Source of the DNA: Blumeriella jaapii
Lineage: Eukaryota; Ascomycota; Leotiomycetes; Helotiales; Drepanopezizaceae
NCBI GenBank assembly: GCA_009599575.1
Contig: VWND01000067.1
Location: 806,001-870,000, forward strand
Reading direction: 5' to 3'
DNA length: 64,000 bases
In this document: positions 36,601 through 47,660 of the stretch, one piece after another
Layout: every line of letters begins with the position of its first letter
Numbering within the stretch: the stretch's first letter is position 1
Position numbers and translations under genes: made by a program
Notes under the pieces: generated by a model
Seen by the model: only the letters and a program-made list of their open reading frames with translations
Databases searched by the model: none
Told to the model about the DNA's origin: nothing

Positions 36601-37872
36601 ATAAAAGTTAGGCGCGATAAAATCCCGGGCTTTTTAAAACTTTTGCCTATATTCAGCAGATCTTATTAATATTTAACGATAAATTTTACGAAGCTTTTAT
36701 TAAACGAAAATAATCACGATTTCGCTTTCGTAATAATAAATCGCCTGTTTAAAAAGCTTTTGTTAATCTTTTGCCATAAAATTATTATAGCGAAAAAGCT
36801 GGCAGCTTTGTTTTTAGTCTATTAGATGCGCTATTTCGGCATGCCGGATTTAATTGTTTCGGACCGAAAAGCTTAATTTATTTCGGTTTTTTGGCAAAAA
36901 CTTTGCCGCATATTAAAAACTAAAATTAAATTAACTACTGCGTACAATTTTAATATCGATAAGCAGATCGAAATAATAAATTAGTATATTAAGCAACGCT
37001 TCCGCCCCTTTTGCTTTTATTATCAAAACAATTAAAAACGCTTTTTACTTTTAATAAATATTGCATAATTGATTTTGCCGTATAAGTTTTTTGGCAACGT
37101 CTTTTTTTTTTAAATTTTAAATAAATACAAAGCTCGCATATTCTCTGGAATATAAACAACTTCCGTTTTTTTCGCTCGGTCACCGAAAAGCTTAACCGCG
37201 ACGAAGCTTTGCATTTGGCTTTTCGAATTAAAAAGATTATAAAATACGCGCAATCGTTTATTACGTAATAACAAATTAAAATAAAACGCTTCGCTAATTT
37301 ATATAAACGACTAATAAATTGGGATATAAGCGACGAAGTATTAGTAAATATCAAAAATTAAAAGCTCGACCGATCTTTCCGAAAGCTTTTAAACAAATGA
37401 TACGGCCCAGTCAAAATCGTCGATAAAATAAAAAAGAATTGGAAGCTTAACTTTTCCGCAAATTAGTTAATCTATTTAATTTTTTATTTATATTCGCTCC
37501 GAAAGCATATCAGCAACCTTTTACCTGGCCAACGCCGCTCCGAACCAGCTTTTATTTAATTATTTTCTAAACAAACGAAATAGAAAATCGAAAAAATAAT
37601 AGATTCGAAATTGTATAAAAAAATATTGCAATACCAGGTCAATTAAAAAAACGCTGATAAAAATCTCGAATAATATTTTTGTTCTGACGCTATAACGGCT
37701 TTTTATATTTTTTAAGTATTTCACCGATCGCATTCCACCGCCAAAAGCCTTTTACGAGTATTTCTCGTATGGTTGCAAGCTTACAACGAAAGCAGGAAGA
37801 ATTACACTAAATTGGAAAACGATAAACCCATAACTGCAACTGCGAGGACGCAGTTTTTCGGAAGAAAGGGGT
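33700..37872 (+). pseudogene. Z1 pol remnant: protease region, RT, RNase H, integrase, chromodomain
   Basis: RT is readable from 34,840: FMRLYIDYRKLNDLTKKNSY, then KAKIFTKINIQ. The catalytic box is AYFNDIFIY near 35,225 (first Asp to Asn), followed by HGLKADIKKCEF. RNase H lies at 35,599-35,931 (SVLSQL and IYTDHRVLKYF). Integrase occupies about 36,430-37,500. The C-terminus (37,560-37,872) reads KIEKIIDSKLYKKILQYQVN, as in chromodomains, and ends FFGRKG. Stops are RIP-type. Whether gag and pol were one frame cannot be decided. Confidence 0.85.
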
Positions 37873-37874
37873 AG

Positions 37875-38147
37875 TATTACGATTATGGTTGCCAATGGTA
37901 TAATGCCAGTGGTATGGTGCCAGTGGTATGAATGCTGGTGGTAAATGCTGGTGGTGTTGGAATAAGATTTGGGCACGGACCACCTCGGCCACTAGGCCTC
38001 GCGCTAAGTCACGTGACCCATAAGCGCAACCCACTGTACATAAAGTTCGCGACCCCGAGCATTCTAGCTCGGTGTCTTTCTTTCAATTTATATACGTACC
38101 TTTTGGTCCATATCACCCTTCTGATCACCCTCAAGCTAGCTGTGACA
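37875..38147 (+). repeat. Z1 3' LTR
   Basis: 273 bp, nearly free of RIP along its whole length, ending AGCTAGCTGTGACA and followed by CTCAG. It carries the same TGCCAGTGGTATGG units as the 5' LTR. Short open frames on both strands here are by-products of its higher GC content. Confidence 0.93.
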
Positions 38148-38152
38148 CTCAG

Positions 38153-38380
38153 CGCTACTCAAACCAAAGCAATTATATAAACCGCAATTAATATAATAAA
38201 AAACAAACGCTTAATCGGTGACGCCGAAAAGCTAGCTCGCCGAATCTACTTTTTTGCTAACAATTTTTGCTTATAATATGCCAGCGATAAACACCGAGCT
38301 GTTAACTGCCCCGATTTTTTTTAAATTAAAAAAGCTAAAGCCGAAGCAAAAAAGTCGGAAAACTAACTGTTTTTAATAAT
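38153..38380 (+). pseudogene. Y1 gag remnant, second part, with CCHC zinc knuckle
   Basis: After Z1 the Y1 gag resumes with ATQTKAIIQTAINIIKNK. A zinc knuckle lies at 38,268-38,309, reading C-L-stop-Y-ASDKHRAVNC: the stop stands for Gln and Tyr for the second Cys of C-x2-C-x4-H-x4-C. In Y2 (minus strand, near 59,710-59,755) the same site keeps the spacing but has His changed to Tyr. Independent lesions in the two copies support the reading. Confidence 0.75.
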
Positions 38381-41300
38381 TGTTATTATTAAAAACCTTT
38401 AAAAAATAAATTAAAATTATTTGTTTTAAATAGCGTTCCGAAACCATATTTAATATTATTTTATATTATAACTGCTAATAATACATATATTAAAACTTAT
38501 TTTTTAAACGATTTCGAAGCTATCGATAATTTTATTAATTATGCTTTCGTATAATATTACGAATTAATTTTTGTTTTATTTATTAACCTACGTAAACTTA
38601 CCGTAATTAACGAACGTTTTTTTATTTACGGCGACGTTATTTATTAAATCTTTTTTCAAATTAATATCGCCCGTTATACCGAACGAATTATAATTTTTAT
38701 TATAACATTTGAAAAATACGATTTTATTTTAGATAAACTTTGGCTTAGAATATACAATTCCTATATTAATTAAATTACGAATACCTTTTGCTTTAATTCA
38801 GACTTCTGCCGTTCGAACTGTTTATTTCAGAACTTTTATTAATTAGCTGTTTTAGGCTTAATTCAAAAACGCTATTTTTACAAATCAATCGTTTAATCAA
38901 CCTTTTTTCGCCGTACAAAAGCTGCTGCTTTTAATATTTTATTTTTTTAATTCGAAATCGAAATATTTTCAGTTTTATTATACGAAATCGACCAACGTTT
39001 ACAAAAACTCGGCGCTATAATTAAAAACGACCCCAACTTTGCATTATTAAAAATAAATTAATTACGACAAAAACTTTTTTAAGCTAAACGGCAATATTTA
39101 TCAGCTGAACTTTACTTCGCTAAAGCTTTTTTGAAAAATATTCGTTTAATTTTTTAAACCAAATTATCAATCGACCTTCGAATAAAACTTTTTTAACACT
39201 ACTATTATTATTTGGCCGCTTTCGATTTTATTAAAATTAATAAACTTACGTTTTATAAAAAAAACGTTAATTATACGATAAAATTCCGTTTTAATATAAT
39301 ATTTTTACACGGCCTTTTATATAATATATTAGTTAACGAACTTTAAATCTTACGCAAGTTTCTAAAGAAAAACCTCGAAAAAAGCTGAATTCGAACTAGC
39401 TTTTTTCCCGCCGTATTTTCAATTTTATTTGCGAAAAAACCAAAAAGCGGATTACGTTTTTGCGTCGATTACAAAGCTTTTAACGTTATAATAATTAAAA
39501 ACCGATATCCTTTGTTATTAATTTAAAAAACACTTTTTCGATTAAATAAAGCGAAGTTTTATATTAAATTTAACGTTTTTGCCGCTTTTAATAAAATTCG
39601 AATAAAAAAAGGCTATAAATAGCTTACTGCGTTTAATACGAAATACGGTTTATTCGAATCGTTAGTTATACTTTTCGATTTATACAACGCTTTTGCCATT
39701 TTTCAATCTCGTATAAACGATATTTTATAATTTTATTTAAATATTTTTTGCATAATTTATATAAACGATATTTTAATTTATTTAAACGATTTTCAAAAAC
39801 ACAAAAAACACGTTAATTTCGTTTTTTAAGCTTTTTCCGACGCTGGCCTGCAATTAAATATAAAAAAATGCGAATTTAAAATTTAAAAAATCGTTTATTT
39901 AAAAATAATTATTTTTATTATTAAAATCAAAATAAACCTTAAAAAGTTAAAAGCTATTATTAGCTGAAACCTTTTATTTAATATCAAAAACGTATAAGCG
40001 TTTCTAAGTTTTGCAAATTTCTACCGACGTTTTATTAAAGATTTCTTTCGCATCGTTATCTTTTTGATAAATTTAACGAAAAAAAATATTAAATAAAACT
40101 TTAATAATAATTGTATTAAAATCTTCGAATTTCTTAAATCAGCTTTTATTACCGCATTTATATTATTTTATTTTAATTTTAATAAAAAGATTTTCGTTGA
40201 AACCGACGTTTTTAACTACGTTTTTTCAGGAATTCTTTTCCAAAAAAACAATGCAAAAATACTTTATTCAATCGCTTTTATATCGAAAAAGTTCGATTCA
40301 GCCGAATGCAATTACGAAATTTATAATAAAAAACTCTTCGCTATTATACGTTGCTTCGAAAATTAGCGAGCCGAATTACAAAAAGCTGCCTATCCAATTC
40401 GAATATTCACAAATCACCGAAATTTAAAATATTTTATAACGACTAAGCAATTTAATAAGCGTTAAATACGCTAAAGCGAGTTTTTAATTGGTTTTGACTT
40501 TATAATTATATTTAGACCTAAAAAATAAAATGGTAAATTTAATTTTTTAACCCGACGTTTTCAAAACCTTTTTCAAAACTTTTCAAACGAAAAAATTTAA
40601 TTCCAAAATCAAGCTTTTTTTAAAAAGCATTATTTAACTAAAGTTTTAAACGCTTTTCCAGCCCTGCTTAAACAAATACCCGAAGCAAACGACGAAAAGC
40701 TTTTACGATTATTAAACAAATATTATTCTACTAACAAGTTATAAATTGCTATCAAAAAAAAAATGCTTAAACCAAAAAATATTCCGAAATAAAAAAACTT
40801 ACAATTTTTCGAATATTTTATACGTAATAATAAATTGTATTTTCGAAACCGATTATACGTTTCAAATATACCGAATTTAAATATTCCTATTCGCATCTAG
40901 CTTTTGCAAATAGCCTATAATTTAATAAAAACAGGCCATTCCGAAAAAAACAAATTATACGAAATTATTAATAGAAATTATTATTAGCCATTGATTTTTA
41001 AAAATTGCAAAAAATTTGTACGCAATTGCAACGGCTGTTTTCGCAATACAGGCACCAATTAACGCTATCAAAAACTTTTTAAATTTTTATTTATTTTTTT
41101 ACGCCGTTAAAATCATATATTAATCGATTTTATAAGCCTTTTCCTCGTAAAAAAGTATAAAAGTCGAAACAATCTGATTATAATAATAATATATCGCTTT
41201 ATTAAAAAACGATATTATACAGCCTGCCATTCAGCTATAAAAGCGTCAGATCTAGCCAAGCTGTTTTGTAAAAATATCTGGCGCTTACATAGCTTTCCGG

Positions 41301-42520
41301 ATTTTATAATTTCAAATCGAAACTTTTTATTTATTTTACAATTTTAAAAAACTATTAATTACCGTTTCGAAACCAATATTACGCTATTTATCAGCTTTTA
41401 TTCCGAAACAAATGGCTAAACCGAAAACGCAAACGCTTACCTACTTTTTTATTTAAAACAATTCGTTAAATACGCTTAAAAAAACTGGGAAAACTGACTT
41501 CTTTTAGCCGAATTCGCAGCAAATAACGCTGTAAACGCTTTTACCGGAATTTCTCTTTTTTACGCTAATAAAAGCTTTTACCCCCGATTAAGCTTTTTTT
41601 TATTCAAATTTATTTTAGCCTCGACTTTTCGCATGTTATAAATAGCAAACGCGAAAAAAAACGATTTTGCAAAAAAAATAAAAAAAATAAAGCTATTATT
41701 ACGTACGAATCTGATTTTAGCGCTGGCCGACCAAAAACATTATTTTAACCGACACCGTTAACTAATATCTGCCTACCGAATAAAAAATAACGTGTTTTTT
41801 AATAAGCGCAATATTATTTTTATTAAATTAATCAAAAAGCTCGATAATAAATTTTACGATTTTTACAAAATCGCCGAAGTTTTAAGCTTTCATAATTATA
41901 AATTAAAACTATTTTTCGAACAAAAACTATTATATTCCGTTTTTTATACTAACTTGCTCAAATCTGCTTACAACGATCTTTTTTTAAGGCAGAAAAACCC
42001 TTTTCCACCATTTGTTTTTATCGACGCCGACGGCAGCTTGCTATAAGCTATAAACGCTATTTTCGATTCTAAACGAAATTCCAACTTTTTTTATTTTATA
42101 TAATAGCGCGGTTACAACGCCGAGAATTAATTTTAAAAACTATTAGAAAACGTTATTAACGCATATAATTTTATAATTAAATTCGCTATACGTTTTTTTT
42201 AAAAACCTTATCCGATTAAAACAAAACTGGCTAAAGTTAGAATTGCTAACAAAAAACGTGTTAAATCGACGAATAACGAAAACGAGCTTTTATTATTAAA
42301 AAAGACTTTTACAACCGTTATTAAATATAAAAAAACTATTATTAATTCCTTTTCTATTATAAAAAAATCAGTTGTTTTGTTTTCGAAACTAAAAAAGCTT
42401 GCCTTTTTTATTATTTCTTTTATTATTTCAGCTAAACCTCGCATTCGTTTACAAAAACGCTTCGCGAACAAAGCTCGATTTATAAAAGTAAATTCCGACG
42501 ATAAAAAAATTAAATGAAAA
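38381..42520 (+). pseudogene. Y1 pol remnant: RT, RNase H, integrase, chromodomain-like end
   Basis: [15 protein letters not shown] near 39,450 and the box YINDILIYL near 39,765. RNase H (40,197-40,550): YNKKLFAIIRCFEN and FTNHRNLKYFITTKQF. Integrase: a zinc-domain CNGC near 41,030, then ETNGQTENANAYL near 41,410 with the catalytic Glu kept. The C-terminal barrel region lies at 41,792-42,046 (VFFNKRNIIFIK, KIAEVLSF). A chromodomain-like stretch at 42,047-42,200 reads AIFDSKRNSN then RGYNAEN then LENVINAYN. A Lys-rich tail continues to ~42,515. Confidence 0.85.
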
Positions 42521-42539
42521 AATAAAAAAAAAAACTATA

Positions 42540-42713
42540 TATAAAAAAATAAAACGTCAATTCGTTAATCACGTGGTCCGAAAATCACGTTATTATCACG
42601 TGACATCGGAGCCCGCATATATTATATTTTAAACTTCACGACACTTCTAAACTTAAAACCTCGTAATTAATGCAATTCATCCACGAACCTTTTGCTCGTT
42701 CACACCCCTGACA
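42540..42713 (+). repeat. Y1 3' LTR
   Basis: 174 bp, ending CACACCCCTGACA and followed by GACGT (42,714-42,718). The inner 5' end is RIPed (poly-A-like) and the outer end is almost intact. Confidence 0.9.
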
Positions 42714-42718
42714 GACGT

Positions 42719-44006
42719 ATTCGAAATTAATTCTAATAATCAGTTTATATTTCGACGAAAAACTGCGAAAATTATTAAAGCGCGTATTAAAACTTATTTT
42801 AGCTACGCGAATTTTAAAATAAATTCCAAAGCTTTTAGCGCGATTATAAAAATCGATTAAAATAAAAAATAAAAGCAACGAGTATTTTCAAAAGCCGATT
42901 TTTTTAGCTTTTCAACCGAAAATATATTTCGAAATTTATTTAAGCTAAACTGCGAATTCGTTAATTACGTAAAGTTTTACAACGGAAAAAACAAATTATT
43001 ATTATATTTTATAAAAAAAAAGAAGCGATATACAAATATTATTTTCGATTAATTAAAACTTAAAAAGCATTTATTGCTTTTTTCGCTAATATATTTTATA
43101 ATTTTATTTAGCAAGCTTTTAAAATACACCCCGGCTTTTATTTCGCTGCTTTGATTATTCGGAATTTCGAAAACTGCTGCCTCGTAGCATATTTTAACGT
43201 TCCGGTCGCTTTAAATCTCGCTGATCCTAATCGTATTACAATTACAAAATTCGATATCGCCGATTTTTAAAAAAAGAAAAATCTGTCAGCTATTTCGATT
43301 AAACAAAAGGTTTTCGTTAAATTTAAAACTTAAAAAACCGACGGCGCGATATTAATTTATTCGAATAATTATACGGCATAAAAATACAAATATCATTTCG
43401 AAAACGACGTTTCGATAAATAATTTAACCCTGTTTGTATTACGACGAAAGCAATCGCAGCATTTTCGGTAATTTCGATTGCAAACGATTATTTCCGAATT
43501 ATTTCGTAAAATAGTTTTTTTTATAGGCTTCGAAACTTTTTCAAAAGCATTCGTCGGTAAACAACCGTAATTCGATTTATTAGTTTTACGCGAAACGAAA
43601 GCGTTAATCGGTTTTAACTACGACAAGCTAATCGATTATTTTTACGATTTTAATACAAAACTTTTCAACGCTTTTTGCAAAGCGTAAAACCACGTTTAAA
43701 AACTGAAATCTATTATTTAAGAAAAAAGGTCGTAAAAAGCCTTCGTCGCGGCGACGTTTAATAATATTATCGACGAAAAAGCTATTAAAACGTTCGTTGA
43801 TTAAAACAATAATTCGATTAACGCTTTATTTAGCCATTTTTCAAAAAAACAAAATAAATAAAATAATTTTTACGATAAGCGAAACGTTATTTTTTTATAA
43901 AAGCTAATAGCAAAAAAGCCAAAAACGGATTAAAAAATTAAAAAAGTCTGAAATTAAAAAGTTCGGTTTTTAATTAATTACTTTATAAACCGTATAAAAT
44001 AAATTA
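42719..44006 (+). pseudogene. X2 downstream frame (env position), second part
   Basis: Colinear with X1 25,343-26,859 except for a deletion that joins the equivalents of about 25,910 and 26,140. The frame shows KFYNGKNKLLLYF near 42,970, LADPNRITITKFDIADF near 43,220 and NYDKLIDYFYDFN near 43,615. Family unknown, as for X1. Confidence 0.45.
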
Positions 44007-44342
44007 AATTACATTTATTAAAATTATATTTTTTTTATCGTAATCAAAAACGATTACGTATATTATTTGAAACAGGATATAAAACGGTATTATTTTATAT
44101 TAATAAGATTTGATAATTTTAGCTATAATCGAGACATAAATTTTTTCGAAACCTTTTGCCACTGATTATTTTCAACAGATATAAAAGCAAAGCATTCTTT
44201 TAAATAATATTATACGCACGCATTTTAATTTATACTTTTACTTATTTTTTTTTTCCTGTTTTCAGTTTTTTCTAGGGATTCCCTAGACTATTTTACCCAC
44301 AGACATATGGCCGTATCAGTCTGGTTTTCCTACCTACTTTTA
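44007..44342 (+). other. X2 3' terminal block
   Basis: Same block as 26,860-27,196. The terminal ~90 bp (TCTAGGGATTCCCTAGA, GACATATGGCCGTATCAG, CTACCTACTTTTA) are again the best-preserved part. It marks the left border of the gene-bearing island; TATTA at 44,343-44,347 could be the target duplication, but its partner is outside the window. Confidence 0.6.
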
Positions 44343-45615
<1,273 letters not shown>

Positions 45616-45714
45616 GTTCGTATTTCAAAGATTCGTATATCAAAGATTCGTATATCAAAGATTCGTACATCAAAGATTCGTATATCAAAGATTCGTATAT
45701 CAAAGATTCGATAA
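45616..45714. repeat. 15-bp minisatellite
   Basis: Six tandem copies of ATTCGTATATCAAAG from 45,616 to 45,705 (the first reads GTTCGTATTTCAAAG and the fourth has TACATC), followed by a partial copy. The unit has no spacers, so it is not a CRISPR array. It lies just beyond the 3' end of the probable pseudogene on the minus strand. Confidence 0.95.
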
Positions 45715-45743
45715 ATCTTGCATCGTTCAATGCTGTTGCGTAA

Positions 45744-46470
45744 TTATTTTGTGAAAATGATTTGACGTATAATACTAAGTTTTATTGTTTCGGGTAATAT
45801 GATTTCAGGCCTGGAACTTGATAAATTGTAAACGTTTTTGGTAGTAGCTTTAAAATGTTCGGTCCCAATGGGTTCGATTTGAAAAGGCGGCGATGGGGTT
45901 TTAGAACGAAAAGCCGTGATCAATGCTGGCGAAATGCTTAGTGGTGGGAAGTCGAAATTCTTCAGGGCCGTGATGAAAAATTGCTGATGCATTTCGTTGT
46001 ATAATTGTACTGGCTGTTGGCGAACGTGTTGGTAGGAAATATAAACGAATGTTTCGAAAGCAAGATTATGGTGTTATTAACATCCTTCGATGTTGTATTC
46101 GAACCGAGTTTCAAATACAGTTTTTGGATAGATTTGTTCGGAATTTGATAAATTGATTGATTTGGGTGTTGTTTTTGATTTGTACGTCAAAGGCAAGTTG
46201 ATAAGTAAAGCTGTTTATAACTCGACGGTAAAAACTTTGCGGTACTGGATAAATGATTCGAATCTTTGATTCACGAGCGCCGGAAAAGATTTGGCAACTT
46301 TTGTTACGTCGAAGTATAGGGCAAAAAAATCTTTGATTTGAACATCAGTTCGTCGAGTAAAAGTAGACCATTGAATATAGAACTGACTGTTTCATATTTG
46401 TTAGTGTTGGGTTCAATAGCAGGAAGAAAGTATTCGTACGTAGTTTGTAATTCTAGATGTGGTAGAAGAA
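45744..46470 (-). pseudogene. Probable degraded protein-coding gene; family unknown
   Basis: On the minus strand one frame is open from 45,992 to the stop at 45,744 (LKNFDFPPLSISPALITAF near the start, IIRQIIFTK at the end). Upstream it continues through KVAKSFPALVNQRFESF and NVYN-like spacing with only three TAA stops, each of which would be CAA before RIP. A further piece near 46,440-46,330 (LELQTTYEYFLPAIEP, then FNGLLLLDELMFKSK) is in another frame, so a frameshift or a missed intron must separate them. No start codon is clear. It may have been hit by RIP spreading from the flanking elements. Alternatively this is chance openness; I think that is less likely. Confidence 0.4.
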
Positions 46471-46499
46471 TTCAAGGCAATGCCAGCTGTTGATAAGTT

Positions 46500-46630
46500 T
46501 TTTTCAGGCAAGCTTGTTTCCAGGTTCCAGCTTGCGGTTCCTGATTTTTATTTCCAGTGTCCAGTCCCCGCTCCGAATTCCAAGATCCAGTCTCCCGACC
46601 CGGGCTCCAGAATCCAGTCCAGGCGCCTGT
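46500..46630. repeat. GC-rich TCCAG-repeat patch
   Basis: About 130 bp in which the pentamer TCCAG or its close variants recur at irregular spacing (TTTCCAG, GTTCCAG, TGTCCAG, GATCCAG, GCTCCAG, AATCCAG), much richer in GC than its surroundings. It sits inside an 84-codon plus-strand open frame (46,459-46,713) that looks like a by-product of the repeat. Confidence 0.6.
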
Positions 46631-46713
46631 ATTGGTATGTAACTTGCACAGGTGAAAAAAAAAAAGGAACTGGGAATCCGCAGTATTTTATATATACATG
46701 GTTCTCTAATTAA

Positions 46714-47660
46714 CCTCCCATTTGATTCTTTATTGATTTTTATTACCCCTTTGCTATTTGGTTACAAAAAGGCCTTAGTGTTTTAAGTTCAAATCTATCT
46801 GGTAGATTAATTAAATTTGAAAAAACATCCGTGTGAAATTGTGTGAATCTATAAAATAATACAACTCTTAATATCCAATAGCCGACGCTTTTATAAAACA
46901 ACAACGGTTTTGTAAATACTATATCAAGTAAGCAAGTGGGATTTTCTGATAACTAACTACAAGTCCTTTGACTTTAGGATTGTTAATTTCAGAACCAATA
47001 AATTCAGGGTCGACTACGCCAGGTTAGTATGAGTAGTATAGTATCAAAGCAAGAGATATTCCGGTGCTAGTATTTAATTGAATCTCAATTTATAAAACCT
47101 TGATAATCAAACTTTCTTAGTCTTGGAGAAAAGTAAGTTTAGTATATAATTTACCCAAGGATTTCATAACAGAGATCCTTGCGTTTTGCTTTCTTCATTA
47201 TATGTTTGATAAACAAGTTGCCATTAGCTAGGATACTTGGCATTATCGATAGAAAAACAATGATCTTTAAGCTGTTTTATTTGGCTAATTATCTTTCAGC
47301 ACGAAATTGTTGTAACTGCAAAACGCCAGTTACGAATATAAAACACTTCAAGAGTCATGTTTTATTCAAGTCTGTGGAAATTACTGGCTCTCAACTTTTT
47401 CTTAGGGATAATTTGATATAGCTAAAGAAAGCACCGAACTTGAACTGATTGTAAGCAATTATTCTGGGATTAAAGTCATACACTTTGTCGCTCTGCGTAG
47501 ATTGTTCCATTTGTTATTCTAAGTTACACCTTGAAGTTCCTTTTCGAGAATATCACTCAAATGCTTCACCTTTGGGCCATAAGACAGAACAGCTTGCGCA
47601 GCAGGACTCCTTTACCTCAAGTCAGATACCAACAAACCAGCAGCAGAAAGGAATATGTTC
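46714..47660. other. Gene-free interval; 3' flank of the membrane-protein gene
   Basis: I see no supported gene. An 80-codon plus-strand open frame at 47,179-47,421 (with CCNCKTPV) and two at 47,485-47,731 lack introns, context or homology. The right end should contain the 3' untranslated region of the gene ending at 47,661. Confidence 0.5.

Larger units (their letters stand above)
31714..38147 (+). mobile_element. Z1: Ty3/gypsy chromodomain element nested in Y1 gag
   Basis: 6,434 bp with 273-bp LTRs (31,714-31,986 and 37,875-38,147) and perfect CTCAG duplications (31,709-31,713 and 38,148-38,152). Gag with a zinc knuckle, RT, RNase H, integrase and a C-terminal chromodomain follow in order. 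The frame ends at TAG 37,872, inside the polypurine tract GGAAGAAAGGGG. V is a short relative of this family and Z3 a partial copy. Confidence 0.93.
30285..42713 (+). mobile_element. Y1: Ty3/gypsy chromodomain element nested in X2 and split by Z1
   Basis: LTRs of 174 bp (30,285-30,458 and 42,540-42,713) lie between GACGT duplications. Removing Z1 and its CTCAG duplication leaves 5,990 bp, matching Y2's 5,998 bp. Order: gag with zinc knuckle, RT, RNase H, integrase with zinc-binding domain, chromodomain-like end. Its RT and integrase differ clearly from those of A and Z, so it is a separate gypsy lineage. Confidence 0.92.
27197..44342 (+). mobile_element. X2: second X-family copy, starting inside integrase and split by Y1
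   Basis: X2 starts directly after the 3' end of X1, at a point matching X1 position about 1,168. It continues colinearly to 30,284, is interrupted by Y1 (duplication GACGT at 30,280-30,284 and 42,714-42,718) and ends at 44,342. Its missing 5' part is best explained if X1 inserted into the X2 integrase, leaving the rest of X2 left of the window. A simple 5' truncation cannot be excluded. Confidence 0.8.

Noticed and set aside
1..44342. Mitochondrial or organellar DNA, suggested by the extreme AT content
   Set aside because: The content is LTR retrotransposons with RIP-type changes, CpG remains common, and the adjoining spliced nuclear genes have normal composition.
45616..45714. CRISPR-like array
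   Set aside because: The 15-bp units are directly adjacent without spacers; the host is a fungus.
46459..46713. 84-codon plus-strand frame as a gene
   Set aside because: It is built on the TCCAG-repeat patch, with no promoter, intron or recognisable motif.
47179..47421. Cys-rich small frame (CCNCKTPV) as a secreted small protein gene
   Set aside because: There is no convincing signal peptide, splice sites or promoter. It could not be separated from chance in ordinary intergenic DNA.
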